Positions 1-11,514 of a stretch of DNA of 64,000 nucleotides are shown piece by piece. The position numbers and the translations under genes were made by a program. The stretch is from Glandiceps talaboti. Its lineage: Eukaryota > Hemichordata > Enteropneusta > Spengelidae. The stretch lies in NCBI RefSeq assembly GCF_964340395.1, contig NC_135551.1:8537379-8601378 (forward strand). Reading direction: 5' to 3'. The first letter of the stretch is position 1. Every line of letters starts with the position of its first letter. A model generated the notes under the pieces. The model was not told the DNA's origin. It did not search any database and worked only from the letters and a program-made list of their open reading frames with translations.

Positions 1-3000
1 GGGGACTCCCCAGTCGATGCCTGTGGAGTACTACGATATGCCATAGTTGCAAACGCTAGTTGTTCATCCCAATTCTTCATATTAGGATCAACTAGTGAAC
101 CAATCATAGCAACAAGCGTGCGGTTAAACCTCTCAATCAAACCGTCCGACTTCGGATTGTAAGCCGTCGTCCTCGTCTTTACAGTTCCTAATAAAATATT
201 AGTTTCCTTAAATACTTGAGCTTCGAAATCCCTCCCTTGATCTGAATGTAACTCCTTAGGTACACCAAATCTACTTACAAATTGTTGCACATAAACTCTT
301 GCAACTGTTTCTGCTTTCTGGTCTGGAAGAGGGTACGCTTCCATCCACTTTGTGAAATAGTCACCAATAACCAAAACCACTCTGTTCCCTCTTTCTGTAA
401 CATTAAAGGGACCTAAAATATCCAATGCAACTCTCTCTAAGGGGGCCCCTACAGGTAACTGCTGTAAGGGTGCACGTGCGTTCCTAGTCGGCCTCTTCCT
501 TTGCGCACAAACATCACACTTCCTACACCATGCACGTACATTGACACTGACTCCCCTCCAATAATACCTCTGTTTTATTCTATCCACTGTCTTCTTAACC
601 CCTAGATGACCTGCAGTCTTTGCACCATGAAGCTCATCTAAAATTACTGCCTTAAGTTTCTCTGGAACAACTAACTTATAATCTACCGTCTTACCATCAT
701 TAGACACCCATCGTCTATATAAGACTCCATCTTTAACTTCCATAAGCTCCCATTCTGACCAATACACCTTAGCACTTTCAGACATGGCCGAAACCTTTTC
801 CCATTTTGGTCGTTCACCTTGCCTGTCCATAATTTCTAACATCCACCTTATATCGGGATCAGCTAACTGAGCTTCCCTTTGATCTGCAATACTCCACACT
901 GGTACTGCCTTTACAACTTTAACTTCACTATTCATCCTCCTCTTTTTCACGACATATTTCCCACATACTATTTCTCCTCTCTGTAGACTAATACGACGTC
1001 CTACTTTCATTTCAGCAAATTCTGCCAAATTCTTGTCACTCCCTGTGACTTCATCAGAAATGCAACATTTATTTTCCTCTAACATACCCTCTATTCTGGC
1101 CCGTGTCCTACTCTTTACCCTTTTCGTGCCTTTTTGCTTTGCTGATCTAGACTGTCGACCTGAGGTGCGCCTTTTGGTGGATTTACTCAACTTGTAGACA
1201 TCCACATCTGGCACTGCGTCCTCAGAATGTGACACATTATCAACCACAGCTGCGACTGGCCTCCTTGATAAGCCATCTGCATTTTGATGGCTCCTACCAG
1301 CCCTATGTTCTACCTTAAAATCATAGGTACCCAAGGTTTCTAACCAACGAGCTACCTGTCCCATGGGCTCCTTAAATCCCCGTAACCATGTCAATGCTCC
1401 ATGGTCTGTCCTTACACGGAACTTTGTACCCCACAGGTACAGACGATAATATTTCACGTAATTAACTAATGCTAGCATTTCCCTTCTTGTTACACTATAA
1501 TTACGTTCCGCCTTTGACAATGACTTACTGGCATATGCAATCACCTTTTCAACTCCATCTTGAACTTGAGAGAGCACAGCCCCAATGCCATAGTCACTAG
1601 CATCCGTATCCAAGATAAACTCGCCCTCTGGTCTTGGATATGCCAAAACTGGTGCATTTGTCAACTTTTCCTTTAGTGTGTTGAATGCCACAGTACACTC
1701 ATCCGTCCACACAAATGCTTGCTTCTTTTCTGTCAACCTATGTAGCGGCTTTGCTATTGTCGCAAAACCCTCAATGAATCTCCTATAATATGATGCAAGC
1801 CCCAGAAAACTCCTAACATCAGTCACATTCTTTGGAATAGGCCAATCACGAACAGCCTCTATCTTACTTGGATCTGTTGAGATTCCTTCCTCTGCAACTT
1901 TGTGTCCCAAATAAATAACACTACGTTTAAACAAATGACATTTCCTTGGATTCAACTTCAGACCTGCCCTTCTCAACCTTTGAAACACAACACCTAATCT
2001 ATCTAGAGTTTCAGTTACATCCTTACCAAATACTATAATATCGTCCAAATATAATAACAAAATATTCCACTGCAACCCTAACATAACTCGTTCCATCAAT
2101 CTTTGAAATGTAGCCGGTGCATTGGTCAAACCAAATGGCATTACATTCCACTGGAAAAGGCCCTCCCTTGTGACAAATGCAGACTTTTGCTTTGCATCTT
2201 CGTCCAGTTCTATCTGCCAAAAACCAGAGGCCAAATCCAATGTGTTAAACCAACGAGCTTTCCCTAACATATTAAGTGAATCATCTATTCTAGGAATTGG
2301 ATATGCATCTTTGACTGTACAACTATTCAAACGACGGTAATCAATGCAAAATCTAGTTGACCCATCACGCTTCTTAACTAGAACAACAGGTGAACTCCAT
2401 GGTGAACTTGACCTTTCTATCAAACCCCTGTCTAACATCTCTTTGACTTTGATACCTGCTTCTTCTTGCTGTTGAAATGGAAGCCGCCTTGGGGGAATTC
2501 TAATTGGAGTGGCACCCCCTGTATGAATACCATGTTTCACATAATCAGTTCTGCCAAGATCACCATCACCTTTTGAAATAACATCTTGATAACTAACTAA
2601 GAAATCTGCTACCTTATGACTATCTTCCTCATTGAAATGTTCAGTGGCATCCTTCCACAAATCCAACAGGTGGGCGGGTAAGGCCCGTTTCTCACCCTTA
2701 GATTTATCACTGTCAGTCACATTCATGCATTCACTTTGTAACCTTTCTGTATCTACTAAGCTAACATCATCATCTATCTCCAAACTTCGCGTTACTCCAA
2801 CCACACAACCAGCTTCCAACTCAACTGGGTTAGGAGTGGCATTTAAAACTCTAACAGGTACAATCCTCCTACCTGAAGTAGTCATAGATCTGGCCACCAA
2901 CAGCCCCTTACTTGCTATTTCGTTTCGTATTGTGGGTTCCACCACACACCAATCATCATCGTTTGCTACCTTACTGGTTTTTGCCATAATAATTTGTTCA

Positions 3001-3569
3001 CTATTGCCTGGAATTACAACTGACTTCTTTACTTGAATGCGTGCACAAAAGGACTTAATTTGCTTTTCTACACACTGTATAATGTCGCCATCAATACTAA
3101 CTTCCCTCCTTTTTCCATATATATCACAATTAGCACCATCTATAAAATCCATACCTAATATCCCTGCACTACGAATGTCTGCAACCAGAAAAGGTACATT
3201 GACTCTCTTATTCCCAACTTCAACAATAAAATCTGCTTCACCCTCTACTACAATAGGACTTCCGTTTGCCTGAGCTAAAGTTGAGTTGCTCACTTTGAGA
3301 ACAGGGCGGTACTTCTGTGGTATCCTCCAATAATGGTGGATAGAAATTAAACTGCAATGTGCCCCTGTGTCTAAGCAGAAACAGCCAGCAACACCATGTG
3401 TGGTGACGTTGATATGCAACGACTTAGGCTTTGACTTTACGTAAATAATTTCCCTAGTTTCCTGCCCATTCCTACTTACATACCCCCTTCTGGGCCTGCT
3501 GTGCTTGACGACCCACTTCTGGCCCCTGAAGCCGGTCGATTCTCGTTTCCCTGTTGTGACCTTTGTTTC
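1..3569 (-). CDS. pol: Ty3/gypsy retrotransposon pol: protease, reverse transcriptase, RNase H, integrase (runs off left edge)
   Basis: On the minus strand I read one frame with no stop from 3569 to base 1; the nearest upstream stop in this frame is at 3570-3572. Domains in order are: an aspartic protease with LDTGAH near 3360-3372 and ILGMDF about 3150; a reverse transcriptase at roughly 2520-1900 with YLDD near 2040-2051; an RNase H with DTDASDYG near 1600 and RTDHGALTWL near 1400; and an integrase. The integrase has an HHCC zinc finger (HGAKTAGHLG, CRKCDVC) at about 630-500 and catalytic Asp in LDILGPF, Asp in HSDQGRDF (about 240) and Glu in GLIERFNR (about 145). Protease, RT, RNase H and integrase checkpoints all sit in one codon phase. 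This is the replication polyprotein of a Metaviridae-type element. The C-terminus and 3' LTR lie outside the window. The open frame suggests a young copy. Confidence 0.93.
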
Positions 3570-3871
3570 CTAGGTGATGGACAGTTTCTCCCATAATGTC
3601 CCACCCCACTACAGTTAAAACAAATGAAGCGCTGCCGCTCATCTGTCGACTCTTTCACAACATCCTTCCTGCTTGTACACTGTGACCTCAGGTGACCCCT
3701 ACCCTGACAGTTATAACATGTGTTATTGTTAATACATGTACTTCCAGGCTTGACTTCAACCCCTGTCATCCCACCGCTGCCACCATTTGTAGAGAAATCG
3801 CCTTTCATCACATTTGTGAATGAATAGACGATATCTGGAATTTTGGGAATATTCCCGTGCCTGAGTTTCAC
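3476..3871 (-). CDS. gag: Ty3/gypsy gag C-terminus with two CCHC zinc knuckles (N-terminus missing)
   Basis: This 131-residue frame carries two nucleocapsid knuckles, CYNCQGRGHLRSQC and CFNCSGVGHYGRNC (C-x2-C-x4-H-x4-C), then a Gly/Ser/Arg-rich tail ending EGGM and TAA. Gag of this group is normally several hundred residues with a capsid domain before the knuckles. Here the same frame meets TAG at 3875-3877, so the capsid is absent or displaced, and the apparent start codon is GTG. Gag overlaps pol and is offset by -1 relative to it, as expected for programmed -1 frameshifting. A run of five G lies a few bases before the gag stop, but it is not a textbook slippery heptamer. Probably a deletion derivative that could not assemble particles alone. 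Confidence 0.85.
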   Translation of the reverse strand: MKLRHGNIPKIPDIVYSFTNVMKGDFSTNGGSGGMTGVEVKPGSTCINNNTCYNCQGRGHLRSQCTSRKDVVKESTDERQRFICFNCSGVGHYGRNCPSPRKQRSQQGNENRPASGARSGSSSTAGPEGGM

Positions 3872-4660
3872 AGGCTAAAATTTGATAAACTGTGGGTAAG
3901 TCGGGGGGACGGAACCCTTAATGTGATCTGTGGGGATGGCTTGCTGTAATGAACTACAGGACACGCAGAAATATGAGTAAACATCAACTTTAATTAACTA
4001 TATAAAAAGACTATATAAACAAACATTCAAACAATATATCGGCCGGCAAAAGAATTACTTATCTGACTGTGCTGTTATTGAGCAAATAATCTTAGTGTCC
4101 GAACGCGGGTGTACACACAAAGAAGCGATGGCAGCCACACAACAATTAGTAGAGCTGGCTTCGACTGAAGATTCCACACTCCGTAGAACTGTCTCCAGAT
4201 GCCCAATACTGCTACCACTGTCTGTTACTTGCACACTTGAACCAGCTGGGCTCTGCTCCCACTGTTCAGTTTGGTCTGCTTCCAGCTTCCTTGCTTCGCT
4301 GTTCTCCGCTCTCCTTTCCTCTCCTCCTTGTCTGCTCGCCTCCTGAACTTCACTTTTTCACCGACTTATATCATGAAACATGTGCTCACACAGCATGTCA
4401 TTCATAGCCAAAAACTCAGTCTCCATTGGTTAAAGTGTCTGATGACGTACCCAGTCATTGAAGCCATTGGCTAAAAGTTCATCAAAGCCATGCCTGACTT
4501 GTCAATACACATCTGTCTTGAGCTGTCCTTGCAGTTGACAATTGTTAATGACCCCGGATACAAAATATGACAGTTGTATATATTCTCCGGATATCATGGC
4601 TATCAAATCCCTGGGATAGTGCGTGGGATAGTCACTGACCTGTCAATTTCAACTAGGTGA
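3872..4660 (-). other. Probable 5' leader and LTR region of the gypsy element (ends not resolved)
   Basis: This stretch lies directly upstream of gag on the minus strand, where a 5' LTR and leader are expected. It contains two TATATA-type motifs near 4000-4020 and a pyrimidine-rich block (plus-strand sense) around 4255-4360. I could not place TG...CA ends, a primer-binding site or a target duplication, and the 3' LTR is outside the window, so the assignment rests on position only. Small frames here have no recognisable domain. Confidence 0.4.
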
Positions 4661-5046
4661 TGACAAGTTCACCCAAAGTTACTGAAGGACAATAATGCAC
4701 GAGTTTCACACTATCAAGTTGTAACCTTTGACCTGTGATCATATGACTACTATCGTTGCATGGTGACCTGACTTTCTGAATGTCGTGATTACTACCACCA
4801 CATCGGAATACACCGATCGCGATCTCACGTTCAAATCGCCATCTTGGGTCAAAGGTCACTTTGAGGAAAAACAAGCGCGAATTTCAATCTGACACAGCTG
4901 CGCAGCCAACGACCCCTGAGTAACTGATGCCACCTTCTGTTTTTGTTCACGGTTTGTGGGGGCGTTTGCTGACTCAACTCACTGTTTTCAGCGGTAGGTT
5001 TAGTGAATTACTATTGACTGTGTAGCATACTTTTTGTATAACAAAT
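4661..5046. other. No gene recognised
   Basis: Unique-looking sequence between the gypsy leader and the transposase remnant. I see no convincing coding frame, and no terminal inverted repeat matching the ISL2EU ends found at 28366 and 34509. Confidence 0.5.
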
Positions 5047-5815
5047 TTGGAGTTTTTGCGGAGATTTGCGACTAATTTTCAAATAAGTGAAAGGAATTTT
5101 GGGCCCAATCGTGTATTGGTAGGGCAAGATGAACAACTTCTTTGTCTTATGAAAATAAGACTTGGCCTACTAAATGAGGACCTGGCACAACGCTTTAACA
5201 TCTCAACAGCAACCGTCTCAACAATTTAGACAACCTGGGTAAAATCTCTTGGAAAACAGTTGAAATGTCTTGTTTTTCATCACAAGAAATACGACTCATG
5301 AATATGCCCAAAAAATTTGATGGGAAATGTAGCAGCTATATTATTGACTGCAGTGAAGTATTCTAGAAAGGGCAACAGACTTTGAAGCTGAGGCAGTGAC
5401 ATGGTCTAACTACAAACACCCAAACACCCTCAAGTTTTTAGTTAGTATCACTCCAACAGGGCACATAAACTTCATCTCCAATGCTTGGGGTGGGAAGGCA
5501 TCAGACCAGCACATTACAGTTTGGCTTTTTGGACATCTTAGAGCCATATGAATCCATTATGACAGATAACGGTTTTCCAATTACCACTGAAGTTGCCATG
5601 AAACAATGTTATTTACATGTGCCTCCTGGTAAATTGGGTCAAAAGCAAATGACAGTCAAGGAAGTACAAAAAACAAAGGAGATAGCCAACAGGCGAATAT
5701 ATATTGAACATGCTATACTGAGAATGAAAACATTTAGGATACTGAAGTTTGAGTTACCAATTTCCTTTGCAATACATTTAGATGACATTAATTATAGTTG
5801 CAGCATTGTGTAATT
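5047..5815 (+). pseudogene. Decayed DDE_4 (ISL2EU/Harbinger-like) transposase fragment
   Basis: The first frame (5047-5229) carries a helix-turn-helix of the HTH_Tnp_4 kind, with LNEDLAQRFNISTATVSTI. After stops and frame changes, a second frame (5481-5813) carries the transposase C-terminus: FLDILEPYESIMTDNGF, then IANRRIYIEHAILRMKTFR, whose Glu is the third catalytic residue in this family. A degraded IIDCSEVF segment between them (about 5335-5365) marks the first Asp. The order and motifs match the transposase at 32469-33894, so this is a second, older copy of the same broad group. No THAP domain, terminal repeats or partner gene could be found around it. It cannot encode a working enzyme. 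Confidence 0.75.
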
Positions 5816-6482
5816 TAATGCCACCAATAGTAAAATAATAAACTTCATTGATAAATCTACATTAGGCACTTGTATAGAAATTGATCGTAGTTTTCTATGA
5901 CATACCAGCATGTACTAACAGATATTTACATAACCTAGTGTTTTATAAGTTTCAGTGATTGACTTTCTTGTGTTATATGGTATGGAATAGTGATCCATAG
6001 TGATTTTGCATAGTAGTGCACTCCTTGTTTTCACTTACTGAAAAGATTATATGCCTGAGAATTTGACACGTTATTAAAAACTTACTGCCTGGCTTTATTC
6101 TTGCATTAGTTAGCAGGTATCATATTATCCCTTGTGCTGTTATGAAGTGACTATTTCAGTCAATTGTTTTTCAGCCTTGAGAAATAGTATCTGCATAGCA
6201 TTTCCATGGTAATATATGTCTACTGGTGCTCACTTAGCCAGGCAATAAGTGTATAATAGTAGTGGTGTGATGTATCATGGCTTATACATACATACAGAAC
6301 TTCTCTCCTACCTTTTCATTCCATTCACTTCCACCAGTTGGCAAATACTCACACTCCTACCAATGTTGACGGGTTAACTTTCTCGACATCACCAGGTTTG
6401 TCACACGATAACTGTCATCAAAACGTGAAACAGTGTTGATCAGCATCTGGGAAAATTCCATGGTTTAACCAAGGGCACACCA
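5816..6482. other. No gene recognised
   Basis: AT-rich sequence with many stops in all frames. I see no repeat or domain. Confidence 0.5.
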
Positions 6483-7243
6483 GTGTACCATCATTTGGTC
6501 AGTAAGAGCAGAGTTATTGCAACTAAAGCAGCGACACAGAAAAGGAGAAAAACTCTCAGTGACAGATGTAAAGTAAGAACAAACCCTGAGATTGATAATG
6601 ATGACACAAATCCAGATCCAAATCTAGATAATGAACCCAGCTATCACCATATTGTGAAAGTTTCGAATACCACTTGAAAGGCCTATATGGGGGGAACAAG
6701 AATGATAAATCAGCCTTGCAACATAAAACACAAATAGTAAGAATAATCAAAGGAATAAATAACACCATGAGTTCATTGCAAGACAAGTTGATGGAAGTGT
6801 TCTTCCGCCAAATGCTGCAGGATGGATACCAAGCCTCCTCCGTAAGGTCCTACATAGGTTCCGCCAGGTTATTTTATGATTCTTGTATTACACAAGATTT
6901 AGATATCATAGATAAACCTGCTATATTGAAACAAGTAATGGTCAAATTTGCCGAAGCTTCGAATAAACAAGTAGCACTCAGACGTACAGACTTGCAAGTG
7001 GGGCAATTTAATGATTTAATCTCTCCAGAGGAAATAGATTCTTTTGAGAGAAGCCAAGTAGGTGTGTCCGCATTTACAACTGTTGCCAAGGCGACAGATG
7101 AAGATGCTATTGACTTTGGCAGATTATGCAGATGTCAGAAATTTCATCATGACCCAAGTAGTATCAGACAATGCCACGGGTCCTCAGAATTCTTTGGCGA
7201 AACAACAGAAGTGATGATAATATTTTTTCAAAATTCGAAGTGA
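6483..7243 (+). CDS. Hypothetical ORF pair; possible tyrosine-recombinase-like N-terminal domain
   Basis: Two overlapping frames, 6483-6677 and 6674-7243 (189 residues), may be parts of one frameshifted gene. The longer one has an all-helical segment around residues 37-75 (LMEVFFRQML...SSVRSYIGSARLFYD) that reads like the SAM-like, DNA-gripping N-terminal domain of tyrosine recombinases. A charged helical stretch follows, ending LISPEEIDSFERSQVG. No catalytic R-H-R-Y domain follows; the C-terminal 40 residues look like out-of-frame sequence. It could be the remnant of a tyrosine-recombinase transposon or a different helical protein. Function is not claimed. Confidence 0.35.
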
Positions 7244-9829
7244 AAATGCGCAACACTGTTGACAAAATAAGATATAGAGCGCCATCACCTACAGAGGTAA
7301 GAAATTGCAATTATGGAATTTGTGTCATTTAGAAAAAAATAAAATATAACATTGCAAAAATTACAGTGCCGATTCTGAGGACAAATTTGTTATTCTTCCT
7401 AGCCCACTTATAAGCATTCAAAACCTGACATTTAATCTGGGTAGGATGCCATGTAATTCTAAGTGATCTCGCTCCACTGTGTTTAACTTTAAGACTTCAT
7501 TTTGATTTGTCCAAGGCTGTTTGTTTGGCTTTCAGTAGAATCTAGTGAGAGTGACTTACGGAAAGGGTTATTGAAAACCAGCCTCTCTGGAAGCTAAAGG
7601 CACGTGTCACAGGTGTCTCCGTGTATCAAGACCAATCAAGTGGAGCTAATAATAAAATCTAGGCTACTAAGTCACATATTTTCACAAACAATGCAACACT
7701 AGCAGTGATGGTGTGTGTTATGGGCTGATGCTTTTTAGCATCCCATCCCCTCTCCTGCTATGACAAAGGGATCCGTCCATCCGACCGTAATATGTCATTT
7801 TTCAGACATGCAAAATCCTACTCTAGTGTTGTATTATATATACAATTGTTAACTTTCAGGGAGAAAATAGCAGTTCTTCATTTCAAAACTCCTTACTGTG
7901 TCAAGCAACAGAGATGGAGAACCAGAGTTTAGTATAACCTTCCAAAAATTCAAGAAGGGGGATATACTATGCGTAGGATAAGTATTGCTTGCTCATATGA
8001 TAAATAATATATCCTATCAACAGTATGTTCTCTGTAAATATGCCATGTATATATGTCTTTACATTTAACCAACAGTTAGCACCGCTTTTCTCACTGATGA
8101 TTAGGAAAAACTTCAAATCAACTTGCTTATTTTCAAACTACAAAGGAAACTTCCCAAACGTTTTCCGTCTTTGAACTGCACAGCTCTCCAACTCAAGAAA
8201 GACGATTATTCAAAACTTGACTTCCAGATCGTGAATCATAAGGATGTTGCATTATGGGTACTAAATTATGACACTGGCAAGGAAGACATTTGTTTGTTGT
8301 CGGTGATTTAATACGAGTAGAAACGTTACATGTGGGTAGCACACTACGGAAATTCTAAATTGTGATAGATGTGTCTACCAGTGCAGTGTTAAGCATTTAG
8401 CCGGGCAAACAAACTGTTTACAGTGACTGCAAGTAAGTTCTGCAGTGTGCTACCCAGGGCATAACACATGTACATGAGACCTTATCGTATAGGTTTGGCT
8501 TGTTTGTCAGTGACACTATCTCATATTTATAGATGTAAATGCATTGTTCGCAAGTTTGAGATACCATCAAGTCTTCAAAATTTCGACTTGCTGGATAACA
8601 ACTCAAAACAGCAGCAAAATTATGTTAACAATGTTAATGACTTGTATTGTGCATCTCATCCAATACTTGCTTTTCAAGGAATAACTGAAAATACTCTGAA
8701 GGAATGGGAAGTTATAGAAAGTAATTGTCATAAGATTGGACGCCAGAATATCATCAGTTGGGGTAACAAAGATTCAGGAACTATCTATGCCTTCAGGTCA
8801 CCCTGTAATGCTTTTTGGTCCCTCTTCGAGTGAATCAGCGGATCAGCTTCAAACACACATTGGTGATAGAGACATACATACGTTTTGGTGAGACATAGCA
8901 CTAGAATCCTTTTTCAGAGGAAAATAGATTCAACTGCCTTTTCAGAAATGCAACAGCAGCATGCACAAGATACCCATGACTATTGTATAAAAATCTCCCA
9001 TCTACAGAAAAAAATCAGTTAAATAAATGTGTAGAAGGTGACTTTCAAGATGAAAATATTCTGGCAGGCATGTGTGCACTTGGTATCCTAGAAAAGAAAC
9101 ATTACCACTCCCAAAAAGAGGGTGTTTCCTGTCCTCAAGAGTGTGATATGAAAAGCAGAGAAGTGACATGTAAAATGCCTTACTTTTTACTTGTTTCAAA
9201 AGTAAATTATCAAATCGAACTCTCATTAGTCTGCACACCGTTTCAGAATGGCGAATGGCGTCCACCTCTGTTAAACCTGGCATACCCCATATTTCATCTA
9301 TACATGTATACCGTCTTGTTTTTGTATCGATATATGTTGGTTTGATAGTGATTAGAAGTACGCTTTTTTCGGCACCTTCAAAGTCATTGCTGACTACATT
9401 TGTACTGATAAAACGATGTTCTTTTCGCAGTCGGCTTTACTTAGTAAATAACTCCTGCAACGGTTACAACTCTAACTCCGATTCCGATACCTACTAAAAA
9501 ATACCCATGGCCCCTGTTTCGCTTGGTCCATAAAGAGCCGCATGTGTGTTCTCATTTTCTACGGAAAGGGGTACATTTTGGTTGAATGTCTTCCCTAGAA
9601 AGTCAAGAAAAGAGGGTGTTTCCGGGATAGGGGTATCAGCTGAAAATTGGGAACGGACATAGATATCCCCTTGAATATGGGAGGAAGGGACCTATCAGGG
9701 GAGAGGCGCGTGCAGGAATCACGTACAACCACGACAAAATTTAAAACTTTAATGTGATTGGGCAGTAGTCGAAAAATTCTGTACCACATTACTTTTCACC
9801 AAGCCTGCGTGAATCCATGAACGTTCGAC
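7244..9829. other. Weak ORFs only; short inverted repeat at 8334-8455
   Basis: Several frames of 60-121 codons occur (for example 8468-8833 and 8983-9345, plus strand) without domains I recognise. A perfect 12-bp inverted repeat (GGGTAGCACACT and its complement) bounds 8334-8455 and may mark a small non-autonomous element. Base composition does not rise as it does at the better ORFs nearby. Confidence 0.4.
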
Positions 9830-10493
9830 ATGAGGCTGCTCATCAACGATGAAATACTTTCCGTTGCAGAGCCAATTTCGGCGTATAGGGTAAACGTTCT
9901 TACAAACAATATGTTTGACCCATCTACCATGTATTTGGTAACATTAGAAGAGAACTTTGGAAATGAAAGTAGTGATGGACGTGTACCTCGCCAAACTCAA
10001 CGTGTTGTTTGGCAGGACGACGACGGTAAATTTACCGTTGATGATGGTGATTCCTCCGTATACGAAATTCGTGGTGTCGAACGAGCGCCACTACCGCTTA
10101 CAAGCAGCCCACGCAGATCAAATTCTGTGGCAGTAGATGGTGGTGGGGCTTCCCAGTCTACCTTATTTCGTGCCGATGTGGTCACGCCAAATTTGGGACT
10201 TAGTACGAGTTACCAAGTCCCAAGGCCTATCGGCTTTCGTCCACCAGGAGTTACACATACAGATCAAAGTCAAAGACGTAAAATAATCAACAAAGCTGTG
10301 ACAGTCAAATCGTACAACACAGGGTCACGTGACGACAGAAATGTAATTATATCATTAGAAGAAAATGAGTGCAGCATCGAAAACTTTGTTAGCAAAGTGA
10401 AAGCTATCAGCAACTGGGATATGACGCCGATACCACAGTACTGATATTGGACCGTTCTCAGACGCCAATAGGAGAAAGTCCTGCAACTTCAGG
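9830..10493 (+). CDS. Hypothetical protein, probable first exon of an uncharacterised multi-exon family
   Basis: ATG at 9830 opens 204 codons starting MRLLINDEIL, with an acidic middle (WQDDDGKFTVDDGDSSVYEI) and a basic, disordered second half. The composition is more GC-rich and more protein-like than the flanks. The frame stops at 10442-10444, but an adjacent frame stays open to a good splice donor (CAG followed by GTAAAT) at 10494, so either a frameshift or a second reading is involved. The decayed coding pieces at 11515-14010 on the same strand may be later exons. I do not recognise the N-terminal domain. Confidence 0.45.
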
Positions 10494-11242
10494 TAAATAA
10501 ATCAGTTGTTAGCTTAAAACCTGTTGCTTGCCTGTAGGCCGTTAAAGATCAGCAGTGTTTTGAAAACTGGCATTGTAAAATATAATGTAAATGATGAGAA
10601 ATGTTAACTGGACAAACTCCCGAGTACTGTTCAGAAAATCGAACAGAACAGAAGGTGTGACGCTTGATATTGCATATAGTTATTCCAATTTCCACTGCAT
10701 AATGTTACAAGGACATACCGCCTGAAACGCTCATGGCTTTTTATCATTTTTGCGGCACATTACAATCTAAAAGGTTGCATGTTTTTAAACATTGAAAATC
10801 TAGTAATCATCGAGGTCATCGGCCAAACCCATCTTTAGACACTAACTATTTAAGCTTATACCATAGCCGAGCACACGTTGTGTTTGCATTGCTTGCGTTT
10901 TCATGGTTATGCACATAAACGTATTCAGTGACACTCACTGACAGAGCTAGCAGTTCAACATTCTTAAAATACTGGCTCGGGCTGGTTATTTTGAACATAA
11001 TTCTTGTAACAACCTGTGTCATGGTGCCTGGGACAGTCATAACGACTCGCCTTTTGGCCAAAATCGTAGACTTCCAACGTCATCGAGATATTTTTTGCCA
11101 AACTCGGGACAAGGGCACGCAGGGACTGCCTCGGATGGAATTGGGCCATACCGAACCCGGAGAGTATGAATCTACTGTTTCTGAGGAAAGATGTATTTTA
11201 TCAGAGGAATTTTACTGTTCAACTCATGCAAACAACTAGATT

Positions 11243-11301
<59 letters not shown>

Positions 11302-11514
11302 ATTTTTGTAAATTTAATCTAAGTTCAATACAAAATCACAGCCGGGAATAAGTATTATCGTTTACATTGACCATTATAGGTTGAATAAATTAAATATGTA
11401 TGACCACTTGAATGTCATTTAAATTGTTTTATGATATAGGTATTGAGAAGAGAAACTACATGCCTTGTTGATTACTTATATTGACACTTTATCTCTTTAT
11501 ATTTTTTACATAGG
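10494..11514. other. Intron-like or intergenic AT-rich sequence
   Basis: Lies between the candidate donor at 10494 and the candidate acceptor at 11514. It contains the TTG microsatellite at 11242-11302 and no supported coding frame. Confidence 0.4.
11242..11302. repeat. (TTG)n microsatellite, about 20 units
   Basis: Near-perfect trinucleotide run. In one frame it encodes poly-Cys, which makes a spurious ORF. Confidence 0.95.

Noticed and set aside
2023-3273. Frames opposite and overlapping the gypsy pol region
   Set aside because: They are antisense shadows of the open pol frame.
11166-11351. ORF with a poly-Cys tract
   Set aside because: The Cys run is a reading of the (TTG)n microsatellite; flanking residues are unremarkable.
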